NCBI RefSeq assembly: GCF_001281175.1
Contig: NZ_KQ440396.1
Coordinates: forward strand, 124,001 to 188,000
Direction: 5' to 3'
Length of the DNA stretch: 64,000 nucleotides
From: Apilactobacillus apinorum
Lineage (GTDB): Bacteria; Bacillota; Bacilli; Lactobacillales; Lactobacillaceae
The position numbers and the translations under genes are program-made. Of the stretch, positions 55,112 through 63,722 are shown piece by piece (position 1 is the stretch's first letter; each line of letters begins with the position of its first letter). The notes under the pieces were generated by a model that made no database searches, had not been told where the DNA came from, and saw only the letters and a program-made list of their open reading frames with translations.

Positions 55112-55140
55112 AAGATATCACATAAACGCCTACAATTCAA
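55112..55140 (-). promoter_or_regulatory. Promoter of hup
   Basis: TTGAAT (55135-55140), 17-base spacer, TATCTT (55112-55117) with a TGA extended -10 on the minus strand. It gives a leader of about 80 bases. Confidence 0.75.
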
Positions 55141-55197
55141 CGATTTTATTATTTTTTTCACATAATTTTCGAAAAAAATAGTTTTCGTAGTTGCCGT

Positions 55198-56505
55198 TTA
55201 CTTGCGCTTTCTGGAAATTATTTTAATCGGTGTCCCAGAAAAATCAAAATGTTCTCTAATTTGATTTTCAATATATCTTCTATATGAGAAATGCATTAAA
55301 TCTTCATCATTTACAAAGATCACCAAAGTAGGTGGTTCACTCTTCACTTGAGTTGCATAGTAAATTCTTAACTTACGTCCATTAATACTTGGTGTTGGTG
55401 TCATCGCAATTGCATCCATTAAGACATCATTAAGCATAGATGAAGAGATTCTCTTTGCATGGTTATCATAAACACGTTTAATTAATTCTGGTATTTGATT
55501 CAATCTTTGCTTAGTTAGAGCAGAAACAAATAATATTGGTGCATATGATAGGTATTGGAATTGACTTCTTATACCTGCTTCAAATTCTTGTTGAGTCTTA
55601 CTAGTCTTCTTAAGAGTATCCCATTTATTAACAATAATAATGATTCCCTTACCGCCTTCATGAGCATATCCAGCAATTCTTTTGTCTTGTTCGCGAATAC
55701 CTTCTTCAGCATTTAAAACAATTAGTGCAACATCACTATTATCAATTGCCTTCATGGCTCTTAATACGGAGTATCGTTCAGTGTTTTCATAAACTTTACC
55801 ACGTTTTCTTAAGCCGGCAGTATCGACCATTGTGAACTCTTGACCGTCTTGTTCAAATTCAGTATTAATCGCATCTCTGGTAGTTCCAGCAACATTAGAA
55901 ACGATAACTCTTTCTTCACCTAAAATAGCGTTAACCAATGATGATTTACCAACATTAGGTCTACCAATTAGACTAAAACGAATCTTATCGTCATTTTCTT
56001 CTTCTGTTTCTTCTTTAAAATGCTTAATAACTTCATCTAATAAATCACCAAGTCCTAATCCATGAGCTCCAGAAATTGGATATGGATCGCCAAAACCTAA
56101 TGAATAAAAATCATAGATGCTTGATCTACTTTCAAAATTATCAACTTTATTAACTGCCAACACAATTGGCTTGTTAGTTCGGTATAAAATTCTAGCAATG
56201 TTATCATCTGCATTAGTAATTCCTTCTTTACCATTAACCATAAAGATAATAACATCTGCTTCTTCAATTGCTATTTCAGCCTGCGCGGTAATTTGTTTAA
56301 CAAAAGGTTGGTCTCCAATTTCAATACCACCTGTATCGATCATACTAAACTCATGACCTAACCATTCACCGTGAGAATAAATTCTATCACGGGTTACTCC
56401 TGGCGTATCTTCTACAATCGAAATTCTCTCACCGGCAATTCGGTTAAAAATTGTTGATTTCCCAACATTTGGTCTTCCAACAATTGCAACTGTAGGTAAC
56501 CCCAT
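55198..56505 (-). CDS. der: Ribosome-associated GTPase Der (EngA)
   Basis: Essential GTPase for 50S assembly with two G domains in tandem. The first has [26 protein letters not shown] and NKVD; the second has [22 protein letters not shown] and NKWD. A C-terminal KH-like domain (about 350-435) follows. The ATG at 56505 is 9 bases after AGGG and gives 435 residues; an ATG two codons upstream is less well spaced. The rpsA terminator lies about 25 bases upstream and no promoter fits between. Confidence 0.96.
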   Translation of the reverse strand: MGLPTVAIVGRPNVGKSTIFNRIAGERISIVEDTPGVTRDRIYSHGEWLGHEFSMIDTGGIEIGDQPFVKQITAQAEIAIEEADVIIFMVNGKEGITNADDNIARILYRTNKPIVLAVNKVDNFESRSSIYDFYSLGFGDPYPISGAHGLGLGDLLDEVIKHFKEETEEENDDKIRFSLIGRPNVGKSSLVNAILGEERVIVSNVAGTTRDAINTEFEQDGQEFTMVDTAGLRKRGKVYENTERYSVLRAMKAIDNSDVALIVLNAEEGIREQDKRIAGYAHEGGKGIIIIVNKWDTLKKTSKTQQEFEAGIRSQFQYLSYAPILFVSALTKQRLNQIPELIKRVYDNHAKRISSSMLNDVLMDAIAMTPTPSINGRKLRIYYATQVKSEPPTLVIFVNDEDLMHFSYRRYIENQIREHFDFSGTPIKIISRKRK

Positions 56506-56530
56506 TAGCATTCACCCTTTCTTTAATTCA

Positions 56531-56570
56531 TTAAAAAAATATCCTTCACCAAAAATGAAGGATATTTTTA
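56531..56570 (-). terminator. Intrinsic terminator after rpsA
   Basis: Perfect 14-bp stem (56535-56548 with 56556-56569) built on ATATCCTTCA/TGAAGGATAT, then a T7 tail on the minus strand. It lies about 14 bases past the rpsA stop. Confidence 0.9.
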
Positions 56571-56583
56571 AAGATTGAAAATA

Positions 56584-57801
56584 TTATTGATTATCTTCGT
56601 CTAATCCTTTACCAACAATGTCACCTAAAGTGAATCCATTTTCTTCTTCAGGAGCATTTTCAGTAGCATTATCAGTAGCTTCGACTTGTTCGTTTGAACC
56701 TTGAGCATTTTCTGGTTCTGGTTCAAGAGCTCTTAATGATAAAGCTAAACGATGTTCACTTGGGTTAACATCTAAAACTTTAGCATCAACAGTTTCACCA
56801 ACTTTAAGTACGTCTGATGGCGTATTAACATGCTTGTGTGAAATTTGTGAAATGTGAATTAATCCTTCAACACCAGGAATTACTTCAGCAAAAGCACCGA
56901 AATCAACAATTCTCTTAATAGTTACTTTAACAGTACTACCTTGAGGTGCTTTTTCTTCAATTTCATCCCATGGTTGTGCTTGAGTTTGTTTGATTGAAAG
57001 TGAGATTCTGCCACGTTCTTCGTCCATAGCAATAACCTTAACTTTAACATCTTGACCGTTTTCAAGAACGTCAGCAGGTTTATTTACACGATCGTATGAG
57101 ATTTCTGATACGTGAACTAGTCCATCAATTCCGCCTAGATCAACAAATGCACCAAAATCAGTCATACGTGCAACTTTCCCTTCAACAACGTCACCCACGT
57201 TTAATTTACCCATAACTTCGCTGCGTGCTTCTTCTTGGTTCTTAGCAACAACATCGCTATGTGATAGAACTAAACGATTCTTTTCAGGTACTATTTCAAC
57301 AATCTTACATTCGAATTCTTGACCATTGTATTGACTTAAGTTTCTTACGAAATGGTTAGTAATCATTGATGCAGGAATAAATCCACGTACTCCAGCGTTT
57401 ACTACTAAACCACCACGAACTGCATTTTGAACAGTAACGTTAATTGTTTCATTATTTTCAGCTTTAGCTTTTAATTCATCCCAAACCTTACGTTCTTCTA
57501 AACGACGGATTGATAGAAGGAAGCTTCCACCTTCTTTATCATCACCAATACGTGAGATAACAACAAATTTACCTTTGTCTCCAACTTTAAATTTGCTTTC
57601 TACATCTTCTACAGGTTGAGCTGATAGTTCACGACGAGGAACAACCCCTTCAACCCCAGCATTATCGATACCAATAATTAATTGATGATCCTTATCAAAG
57701 GCTAAAATTTCACCTTCAACAACATCGTTGATATTAACTTGGTCCACACTATCCAAGGCTTCTAATAAATCTTTGTTTGTTTGTTCATCTGATTCACTCA
57801 T
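56584..57801 (-). CDS. rpsA: 30S ribosomal protein S1 (S1-domain RNA-binding protein)
   Basis: RNA-binding protein of 405 residues with four S1 (OB-fold) domains, starting near residues 22, 115, 200 and 285. The third and fourth carry the RNA-binding sequences VARMTDFGAFVDLGGIDGLVHVSEI and IKRIVDFGAFAEVIPGVEGLIHISQI. A glutamate-rich tail follows. It is shorter than the six-domain enterobacterial S1 but normal for Firmicutes. The cmk-rpsA-der-hup order is conserved. A 76-base gap after cmk may hold a promoter. Confidence 0.95.
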   Translation of the reverse strand: MSESDEQTNKDLLEALDSVDQVNINDVVEGEILAFDKDHQLIIGIDNAGVEGVVPRRELSAQPVEDVESKFKVGDKGKFVVISRIGDDKEGGSFLLSIRRLEERKVWDELKAKAENNETINVTVQNAVRGGLVVNAGVRGFIPASMITNHFVRNLSQYNGQEFECKIVEIVPEKNRLVLSHSDVVAKNQEEARSEVMGKLNVGDVVEGKVARMTDFGAFVDLGGIDGLVHVSEISYDRVNKPADVLENGQDVKVKVIAMDEERGRISLSIKQTQAQPWDEIEEKAPQGSTVKVTIKRIVDFGAFAEVIPGVEGLIHISQISHKHVNTPSDVLKVGETVDAKVLDVNPSEHRLALSLRALEPEPENAQGSNEQVEATDNATENAPEEENGFTLGDIVGKGLDEDNQ

Positions 57802-57877
57802 GTGATATTCCTCCTTGAGACTACTATAATTATTATTTTAGACTATGTTATTAATAAAATCTAGTTTATTGACTAAT

Positions 57878-58558
57878 TTATAGTGATAGTTTTTTATTAA
57901 TTTCATCAGAGATGGCATCTACTACTTGGTCAATTGACATTGATGTTGTATTAATCTCAATAGCATCATCAGCTTTAGTTAATGGTGATACTTCTCTATG
58001 AGAGTCTTTGTAGTCTCTTTCTTCGATTTCTTTCTTTAATTGTTCTAGCGGAACATGGATACCTTTTTCTTCGTTATCTTTGAAACGACGATCAGCTCTT
58101 TCTTCCACACTAGCAATTAAGAAGATTTTTACTTCTGCATTTGGTAACACTGTAGTTCCGATATCTCTACCGTCCATAACAATACCGCCTTTAGCAGCAA
58201 TTTCTTGTTGTCTTTCAACTAATTCGGCTCTTACTGCTCCTAAACTAGCAACAGTTGAAACGTTATTAGTAACATCTTCTTGTCGAATATCATTAGTTAC
58301 CTCTTTACCATCTAGAAAAACTTTTTGTTGCTTTTCACCTGGTTCAAAGGTAATTTCTGTATCATTCAACATATTTAAAATTACTTGTTCATCGTCTAAA
58401 GGTAAGTTATTTCTAATTGCCTTTAGAGTTGTTGATCTATACATTGCACCTGTATCACAATAAATATATGAAAATCTTGTTGCGACTAACTTGGCAACTG
58501 TACTTTTTCCAGCTGATGCTGGTCCATCGATTGCTACTTGTAACTTACTATTATCCAT
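57878..58558 (-). CDS. cmk: Cytidylate kinase
   Basis: Phosphorylates CMP and dCMP to the diphosphates. The P-loop is AIDGPASAGKSTVAK near residue 10, CDTGAMYRS follows, and GGIVMDGRDIGTTVLPNAEVKIFL is diagnostic. The C-terminal half has SVEERADRRFKD and REVSPLTKADDAI. The ATG at 58558 (226 residues) is preferred; the ribosome-binding site AAGTGGTG is weak, so the GTG at 58573 is possible. It follows the LysM gene by 19 bases. Confidence 0.95.
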   Translation of the reverse strand: MDNSKLQVAIDGPASAGKSTVAKLVATRFSYIYCDTGAMYRSTTLKAIRNNLPLDDEQVILNMLNDTEITFEPGEKQQKVFLDGKEVTNDIRQEDVTNNVSTVASLGAVRAELVERQQEIAAKGGIVMDGRDIGTTVLPNAEVKIFLIASVEERADRRFKDNEEKGIHVPLEQLKKEIEERDYKDSHREVSPLTKADDAIEINTTSMSIDQVVDAISDEINKKLSL

Positions 58559-58577
58559 AAAATTTAACACCACTTAA

Positions 58578-59102
58578 TTATCTTACTCTGATTTTTTGGT
58601 TGGCAACCACTTTATTAGCGTCAGTGATACCATTTAATTTCATTAGTTGTTGTACTGAAATGTTATAACGTTTAGAAACTTGGTATAAATCTGTCATTCC
58701 ATTTTGACCAATTACAACATAACCATTATTAGTTGTAGCAGCTTGACTTGTTGAACTTGCTGCACTACTTTGCATGCTAGATGATGAACTACTATTGTTA
58801 CTTGCATCACTACTCATTGAACTGCTCATTGATGAACTACTCATTGAACTTGAAGATGACATTGAGCTTGATTCTTCTTTTTCCTTCTTCATCTTGTGAC
58901 TGCTTGAAGAAACGCTTGTAGAAGTTGATGATGAATCTGTTGTACTATCATTGCTTGGACTACTAATCATGCCAAATACTAATGCACTTAATCCAATTAC
59001 AACAAGGATTGTTATTAAAACAATCGCGATTGTCTTGTGACCACGATGCTTTCTTCTAGCTTCAACTCTTGAATATGAATTGTTATCGTCGTTATTATTC
59101 AA
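58578..59102 (-). CDS. Membrane-anchored LysM-domain protein with Ser-rich linker
   Basis: A 174-residue protein with a polar basic N-terminus, one membrane helix (about 25-47), a low-complexity linker of Ser with spaced Met, Thr and Asn (about 50-125), and a C-terminal LysM domain (YVVIGQNGMTDLYQVSKRYN, then LMKLNGI and VVANQKIRV). LysM binds peptidoglycan glycans, so the linker probably spans the inner wall zone. The TTG start at 59102 follows GGAGG by 8 bases. The place after recQ resembles YpbE of Bacillus. Confidence 0.88.
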   Translation of the reverse strand: MNNNDDNNSYSRVEARRKHRGHKTIAIVLITILVVIGLSALVFGMISSPSNDSTTDSSSTSTSVSSSSHKMKKEKEESSSMSSSSSMSSSSMSSSMSSDASNNSSSSSSMQSSAASSTSQAATTNNGYVVIGQNGMTDLYQVSKRYNISVQQLMKLNGITDANKVVANQKIRVR

Positions 59103-59152
59103 AATAATGACCTCCTATTTATTTCTTATGTCTTAATTATACATGAATTTAA

Positions 59153-60598
59153 CTAATTAGAAAAAAGAGATTGTATAATATTCTGCCATTTTTCCTTTTT
59201 TTCACCAGATTTAATATCTTTATTAGTGGAAATCAAATTCATATGGTCTAATTTTAATTCTGTCTGCATCCCATTACAACATTGATTATCATGATTATTG
59301 AAATCCTCATTAAAATGGTTGAGTAACTTTTGTCTATAACAACCATTCGAATGTACATATTCTATCATGTCATTTAATGATGCAATAAGTTCATTTCTCC
59401 TATTGTAAAAAATAGACTTAGTTTCATCCAATTCGTATCCTTTTTCAAAGTAATAACGAACTAAATCTCCTTTTTCATCTAAGTTGGCTTTTAAAAGGCT
59501 TTTACTATTGCGATAAAAGAAGTCAATCATATCTTCCGTTGGTATAGCTTCATCAATAAATCGATATTGTAATATTTCATCTTTTTCTCGATAAAGAATA
59601 TAAGATATGCTTTGTTCTCCATCCCTACCAGCTCTACCCATTTCTTGTACATAAGACTCCAAATTAGATGGCATATGATAATGAATTACAAATCTAATAT
59701 TATCTTTATCAATTCCCATTCCAAACGCACTTGTTGCACAAATTACATCAATCTTATCATTGATAAACTGATGTTGAATTTTATATCTACTATCATTATC
59801 TATGTCGGCATGATACGCTTCCACTGATAAATTAGTTTGATCATTCAGCCATCTGCAAACTGAATTAGCTACTTTTTTACTAGAAAAATATATAATTCCC
59901 GGTTTTTTCACTTTGTTCACCAAAGATAATAATCGCTCGTTTTTTTCATTTAGGTCATCAATTATTTCAACATCTAGCGCAATATTAGGTCTATTAGCTG
60001 AATACTTAATCACGTTCAAATTAACAATTCCTATCTTATTCTTTATATCATCAATGACTTCATTTGAGGCTGTAGCTGTTAAAAGTAAAGTTAATGGCGA
60101 TCCTAAAAAAGATATGATTCTCTTTAAATTTAGATACTCCGGTCTAAAATCGGGTCCCCATTGATTGATACAATGTGCTTCATCCACAACAAATAAACTA
60201 ATGTTTATCTTTTTTAAATTATCAAGAATTTCATCATTTGATAACATTTCTGGAGATATATAAATATATTTATAACTTGCTAAATTCTTAGTGATTTTTT
60301 TCTTCTCATACCAATTCAAACTGGAATTTAAAGCAATTGTTCTCTTTTCGCCTAAAAAACGCATTCTATCAACTTGATCTTGCATCAAGGATATTAATGG
60401 AGAAACTATTATGACAGTGCCTTCATTAAGCTTTCCCATATATTGATATATTAGTGTTTTTCCTGTTCCTGTAGGCAATACTGCTAAAGTATCTTCTTTT
60501 TGAATTAGCGCTTTAATTACATCTAATTGTCCAGATCTAAACTCAGCATATCCAAACCATTTCTTCAAATTGCTCTTTAAACTAATATCATCAATCAT
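59153..60598 (-). CDS. recQ: RecQ-family ATP-dependent DNA helicase
   Basis: Superfamily 2 helicase of 481 residues. Walker A is LPTGTGKTLIYQY (PTGTGKT at 42-48), Walker B is VVDEAHCINQWGPDFRPEY, and the C-terminal helicase lobe has ATSAFGMGIDKDNIRFVIHY and QEMGRAGRDGE. The zinc region is reduced: one Cys near 404 and a QCCNG pair rather than the full four-cysteine set, and no HRDC domain follows. It matches the short RecS/YpbC type of Bacillus. It overlaps the ypbB-like gene by 8 bases and probably works with it. Confidence 0.94.
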   Translation of the reverse strand: MIDDISLKSNLKKWFGYAEFRSGQLDVIKALIQKEDTLAVLPTGTGKTLIYQYMGKLNEGTVIIVSPLISLMQDQVDRMRFLGEKRTIALNSSLNWYEKKKITKNLASYKYIYISPEMLSNDEILDNLKKINISLFVVDEAHCINQWGPDFRPEYLNLKRIISFLGSPLTLLLTATASNEVIDDIKNKIGIVNLNVIKYSANRPNIALDVEIIDDLNEKNERLLSLVNKVKKPGIIYFSSKKVANSVCRWLNDQTNLSVEAYHADIDNDSRYKIQHQFINDKIDVICATSAFGMGIDKDNIRFVIHYHMPSNLESYVQEMGRAGRDGEQSISYILYREKDEILQYRFIDEAIPTEDMIDFFYRNSKSLLKANLDEKGDLVRYYFEKGYELDETKSIFYNRRNELIASLNDMIEYVHSNGCYRQKLLNHFNEDFNNHDNQCCNGMQTELKLDHMNLISTNKDIKSGEKKEKWQNIIQSLFSN

Positions 60599-61622
60599 TA
60601 GGCTTACTCCTCATAATTTGATAAATTCTGAATTCAAAAAAAGAAAACTCTTGATTTCCAATGTTCTCCTTATACTGCCAATCATCAATATTATCTTGAT
60701 AATATTGGTTTAAAGCATTCTCTTTTTCTTCGTTAATAATTAATCTATATGGAAATTCATTTTTAGGCATCCAAATTGCACATTCTAGAAGATGTTCTCT
60801 AATAGTAGAATTTCTTAATTTATTATTTTCAGCGATTTCTTGAATGGTTTGACCATGTTTAAACTCGTTGTATGTGTTTAACGCATGTTTATTAGTACGT
60901 AATACTTTTATATCGACCAGTAATTCCTTTAATAATTCGTCGTCATCATGAATGATAAATTCAATAAAATCAACTAATAGATCGTATTGGAAAAGATATT
61001 CCTCTAATAGACTAAAATCCATTTCATTTGCTATTTGTTGATTGGTCATCCCGTATCGATGATATCCAACAAACATCTGTGCAAATATATTAGCGCGACC
61101 TTCATCAATTGAGGACAGATAATTAGTTAAGTATTCTTTCATTCGTTCCGGCAAGGCATTTTTATGTGCTTTAAACCATGTTTTTACTAATGATGCACTT
61201 TTAAAGTCATTTGTTACTGGATAATAGTTACTATTTTTATAACTATATTCAGAAGCAACTTGGATTGCTAATAATAACCTTGCTTTAAAAGTTATCACAT
61301 CATAATCAAAATAGTTTAATTTTGTCTTTAATATGTAAAAGGATTCTAAAATAGAATCCTTTTCTTTTTGACCTTTTGTAGTCAATATATATTTATATTC
61401 ATCAACCTGTTCAACATAACCTTTTTGAATTAGTTTATTTAATTGTGCAGGCATTTTATCTAAATTAAAGTTCTTTAAAATTGCTGAATACTTTAGTAGT
61501 CCATATCTCATTCCCCAAAAAAGAGTAGAAACAGTTCTCTTACCAAGTAATAGGTTTTGAATTAATTTTTGTCTTCTTGGTTGACTAGATGATAGACACA
61601 ATATTAAGAACTTTATATTCAT
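60591..61622 (-). CDS. Helix-turn-helix protein adjacent to RecQ (YpbB-like)
   Basis: A 343-residue protein without enzymatic motifs. Near residues 270-290 it has FKHGQTIQEIAENNKLRNSTIREHL, the helix-turn-helix of YpbB family proteins, which lie next to recQ in Bacillus and lactobacilli. The N-terminal half is helical with a winged-helix-like portion (NKLIQKGYVEQVDEYKYILTT). It may guide RecQ to DNA, but no role is established. The ATG at 61622 lies 5 bases past the ribU stop codon; a longer in-frame start inside ribU is less likely. Confidence 0.85.
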   Translation of the reverse strand: MNIKFLILCLSSSQPRRQKLIQNLLLGKRTVSTLFWGMRYGLLKYSAILKNFNLDKMPAQLNKLIQKGYVEQVDEYKYILTTKGQKEKDSILESFYILKTKLNYFDYDVITFKARLLLAIQVASEYSYKNSNYYPVTNDFKSASLVKTWFKAHKNALPERMKEYLTNYLSSIDEGRANIFAQMFVGYHRYGMTNQQIANEMDFSLLEEYLFQYDLLVDFIEFIIHDDDELLKELLVDIKVLRTNKHALNTYNEFKHGQTIQEIAENNKLRNSTIREHLLECAIWMPKNEFPYRLIINEEKENALNQYYQDNIDDWQYKENIGNQEFSFFEFRIYQIMRSKPND

Positions 61623-61626
61623 TAGT

Positions 61627-62202
61627 TTATCTCTTTTCTTTATATTTTGACCAGGCATTACTTCTATTATAAATGATAACAAAAACAATCCCTACAAATA
61701 AACCTTTTAGTAAATTAAATGGTGCAACTGTATAAATAATTGAATCTAATAAACTAAAGCTCAATTTGAATCCTGCCAAACTTATATATAGTGGCGTAAT
61801 AATCAAATAGTTTAATAAACTCATAACCAAAGTTAGCATTAAAGTCTCAATTACAATCATCGCAATGTATTTTTTCTTACCTTCAAACATTTTATCAGCA
61901 ACTGTAACCGATAAAACAATTGTAATACTTGCTATTAATAGTGCCATTACACCAATTAAACTGATTAACGATGGACCAGTAAAAATAAAGTATAATAATG
62001 CTCTTAATACAGCAACGATCAATCCACTTCTTGTTGAAATTAGGACAGTGGCTAATAATATTGGAATGTCACCAAAATCTAACTTCATATAAGGCGCAAT
62101 CGGAATTAAAGGTACCGATAAATAAGTTAGCAAGTATGCTAACCCACCTAAAACTGAAACTTGGACTAAGTTTCTTAAACTAAAACTACTACTTCTTTCC
62201 AT
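61627..62202 (-). CDS. ribU: Riboflavin ECF transporter substrate-binding protein RibU
   Basis: Membrane S-component of an energy-coupling-factor transporter for riboflavin, with about six hydrophobic helices in 191 residues. MKLDFGDIPILLATVLI and PFNLLKGLFVGIV are the conserved family segments. Assignment to riboflavin is supported by the FMN riboswitch directly upstream. The ECF ATPases and T-component are not in the window. Two ATG codons follow GGAGG; the second (62202) has 7-base spacing. It is followed almost without gap by ypbB-recQ. Confidence 0.94.
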   Translation of the reverse strand: MERSSSFSLRNLVQVSVLGGLAYLLTYLSVPLIPIAPYMKLDFGDIPILLATVLISTRSGLIVAVLRALLYFIFTGPSLISLIGVMALLIASITIVLSVTVADKMFEGKKKYIAMIVIETLMLTLVMSLLNYLIITPLYISLAGFKLSFSLLDSIIYTVAPFNLLKGLFVGIVFVIIYNRSNAWSKYKEKR

Positions 62203-62230
62203 CATAAATCCTCCAATGAGGAATATCTTC

Positions 62231-62266
62231 AAAAAAAATCCCGCTAACCTTTTACAGATCAACGGG
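62231..62266 (-). terminator. FMN-riboswitch-controlled terminator before ribU
   Basis: Stem CCCGTTGATC/GGTTAGCGGG (ten pairs including G-U) with loop TGTAAAA and a T8 tail on the minus strand, between the FMN aptamer and the ribU ribosome-binding site. Confidence 0.92.
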
Positions 62267-62289
62267 CATTTGTGCATACTCAAAAAGAG

Positions 62290-62404
62290 ATCTTCTTTAT
62301 ACCAGACTATACTGTCGGCTCTGGAATTTCACCAAATCAACTATCATTTAGATAGGTAGCGGGCTATAACCGCCGGTCGGGAATCACACCCTGCCCTGAA
62401 GATA
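62290..62404 (-). promoter_or_regulatory. FMN riboswitch (RFN element)
   Basis: The minus strand contains the classic RFN blocks: closing stem ATCTTC/GAAGAT, GGGCAGGGTGTGATTCCCGACCGG, CGGTTATAGCCCGC, GATTTGGTGAAATTCC and AGAGCCGACAGTATAGTCTGG, all in order. Binding of FMN should favour the downstream terminator and shut off ribU. Confidence 0.97.
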
Positions 62405-62432
62405 AACCAATTTATTAATTTTTTCAAAAACA

Positions 62433-62461
62433 ATGATATAAAATTACCAGAAAAAACACAA
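62433..62461 (-). promoter_or_regulatory. Probable promoter of the FMN riboswitch transcript
   Basis: TTGTGT (62456-62461), 17-base spacer, TATCAT (62433-62438) on the minus strand. It would start about 20 bases before the aptamer and lies just after the rluB stop. Confidence 0.5.
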
Positions 62462-62467
62462 GTCTTT

Positions 62468-63193
62468 TTATCTTTTTTCTGTAATTTCGTATAACTTTTC
62501 AACCTCGAATTTTTTAAGTGGTCGATAATCACCCGGTTGTAATCCTCTTAAATTCAAGAATGCGAAAGATTCTCGCTTAAGCTTCTTAACTGGGTGTCCA
62601 ACAGCCTTAAACATATTCTTAACTTCATGATTTTTTCCTTCATGAATAGTTAGTTGAACAACTGCAGTTTTCTTACTAGTATCAGTTTCTAAAACATTGG
62701 TTTTAGCTGGACTAGTTTTATGACCATTTACAACAACACCAATGCGAAGTTGTTTTAATTCGTCATTAGTAGGGATTCCTTCAACTTTAGCAACGTAAGT
62801 TTTTTCTACTTCATATTTCGGATGAGTAAGGCGATTATCTAAATCACCATCATTGGTCATTAATAATAGACCTGAAGTGTCATAATCTAGTCTACCTACT
62901 GGATAAATTCTTTGTTCAACATCTTCAAAGAAATCTAATACAGTTTTACGTGACTTTTCATCAGAAACTGAAGTAATAATACGACGAGGTTTATAAAATA
63001 AATAGTAAACTGGTGCTTCTTTATTGATTGGTAACCCATCAACTTGAACTTCGTCTGACACCTTTACCTTTGTTCCAAGTTCAGTTACTACTTGGCCATT
63101 AACTTTTACTCGTCCCGCCAAAATAATTTCTTCTGACTTTCTTCTAGAAGCAACTCCGGCCTTAGCCATTATTTTCTGAAGTCTCTCCGCCAT
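62468..63193 (-). CDS. rluB: Ribosomal large subunit pseudouridine synthase B
   Basis: Isomerises a uridine in 23S rRNA near the peptidyl-transferase centre. An N-terminal S4 domain (ERLQKIMAKAGVASRRKSEE) is followed by the pseudouridine synthase fold with catalytic Asp in YPVGRLDYDTSGLLLMTNDG. Later EGKNHEVKNMFKAVGHPVKKLKR is diagnostic of the RsuA/RluB group. At 241 residues it is normal. It overlaps scpB by 32 bases; scpA-scpB-rluB is standard order. Confidence 0.95.
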   Translation of the reverse strand: MAERLQKIMAKAGVASRRKSEEIILAGRVKVNGQVVTELGTKVKVSDEVQVDGLPINKEAPVYYLFYKPRRIITSVSDEKSRKTVLDFFEDVEQRIYPVGRLDYDTSGLLLMTNDGDLDNRLTHPKYEVEKTYVAKVEGIPTNDELKQLRIGVVVNGHKTSPAKTNVLETDTSKKTAVVQLTIHEGKNHEVKNMFKAVGHPVKKLKRESFAFLNLRGLQPGDYRPLKKFEVEKLYEITEKR

Positions 63194-63722
63194 AATCTTC
63201 CTCCTTGATTAAAATCTCATTTTCTATTTTTGGTAATTCGTCTAATGATTTAATGCCAAACAACTTTAAAAAGTTATCTGTAGTTTTATATAGTTTTGGA
63301 TGACCTGGAACTTTTTTATATCCAGAGGTTTCAATCAAACCTTGTCTCAATAATCTCTGTACAGTCTTACTACTATTAACCCCTCTAATATCATCTACTT
63401 CAACTCTTGTAATTGGTTGATTATAAGCAATAATTGTAAGGGCTTCTAAAGCAGTTTGGGTAAGTGAAATACTTTCATCACTCTTCAAGTAATTCTTCAT
63501 TAAATCATCTAATTCTTCTTTAGTTGCTAATCTGTACTTATCAGAATATTGCATGATTGTGAATGCAGAATCATCGCGATTAAATTTATCAGATAATTGA
63601 CTGATGAGTTCGTTTAGTTTATCACCGTCTATTTTTAGCATTTCAATTAGTTGTTCCTCACTAATGCCATCTTCGCCGGAAATATATATTAATCCTTCTA
63701 ATTCAGCTAACTTATTAACCAC
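63162..63722 (-). CDS. scpB: Segregation and condensation protein B
   Basis: Winged-helix partner of ScpA in the SMC condensin. The 186-residue protein shows LAELEGLIYISGEDGISEEQL at the N-terminus and SISLTQTALEALTIIAYNQPITRVEVDDIRGVNSSKTV in the second winged helix region. RQGLIETSGYKKVPGHPKLYKTT completes the signature. The start is GTG at 63722, directly after the scpA stop codon, indicating coupled translation. Confidence 0.96.
   Translation of the reverse strand: MVNKLAELEGLIYISGEDGISEEQLIEMLKIDGDKLNELISQLSDKFNRDDSAFTIMQYSDKYRLATKEELDDLMKNYLKSDESISLTQTALEALTIIAYNQPITRVEVDDIRGVNSSKTVQRLLRQGLIETSGYKKVPGHPKLYKTTDNFLKLFGIKSLDELPKIENEILIKEEDYGGETSENNG

Noticed and set aside
58080-58463. Plus-strand open frame of 127 codons opposite cmk
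   Set aside because: It is fully antisense to cmk, whose motifs are all present; no start signals and no recognisable product.
58790-58900. Short repeats in the LysM gene considered as a CRISPR or VNTR array
   Set aside because: They are imperfect Ser/Met codon repeats in frame inside a coding region, without spacers.
62344-62532. Minus-strand open frame of 62 codons across the FMN riboswitch and rluB end
   Set aside because: It overlaps the riboswitch aptamer and the rluB end in another frame; the RNA structure explains the sequence.
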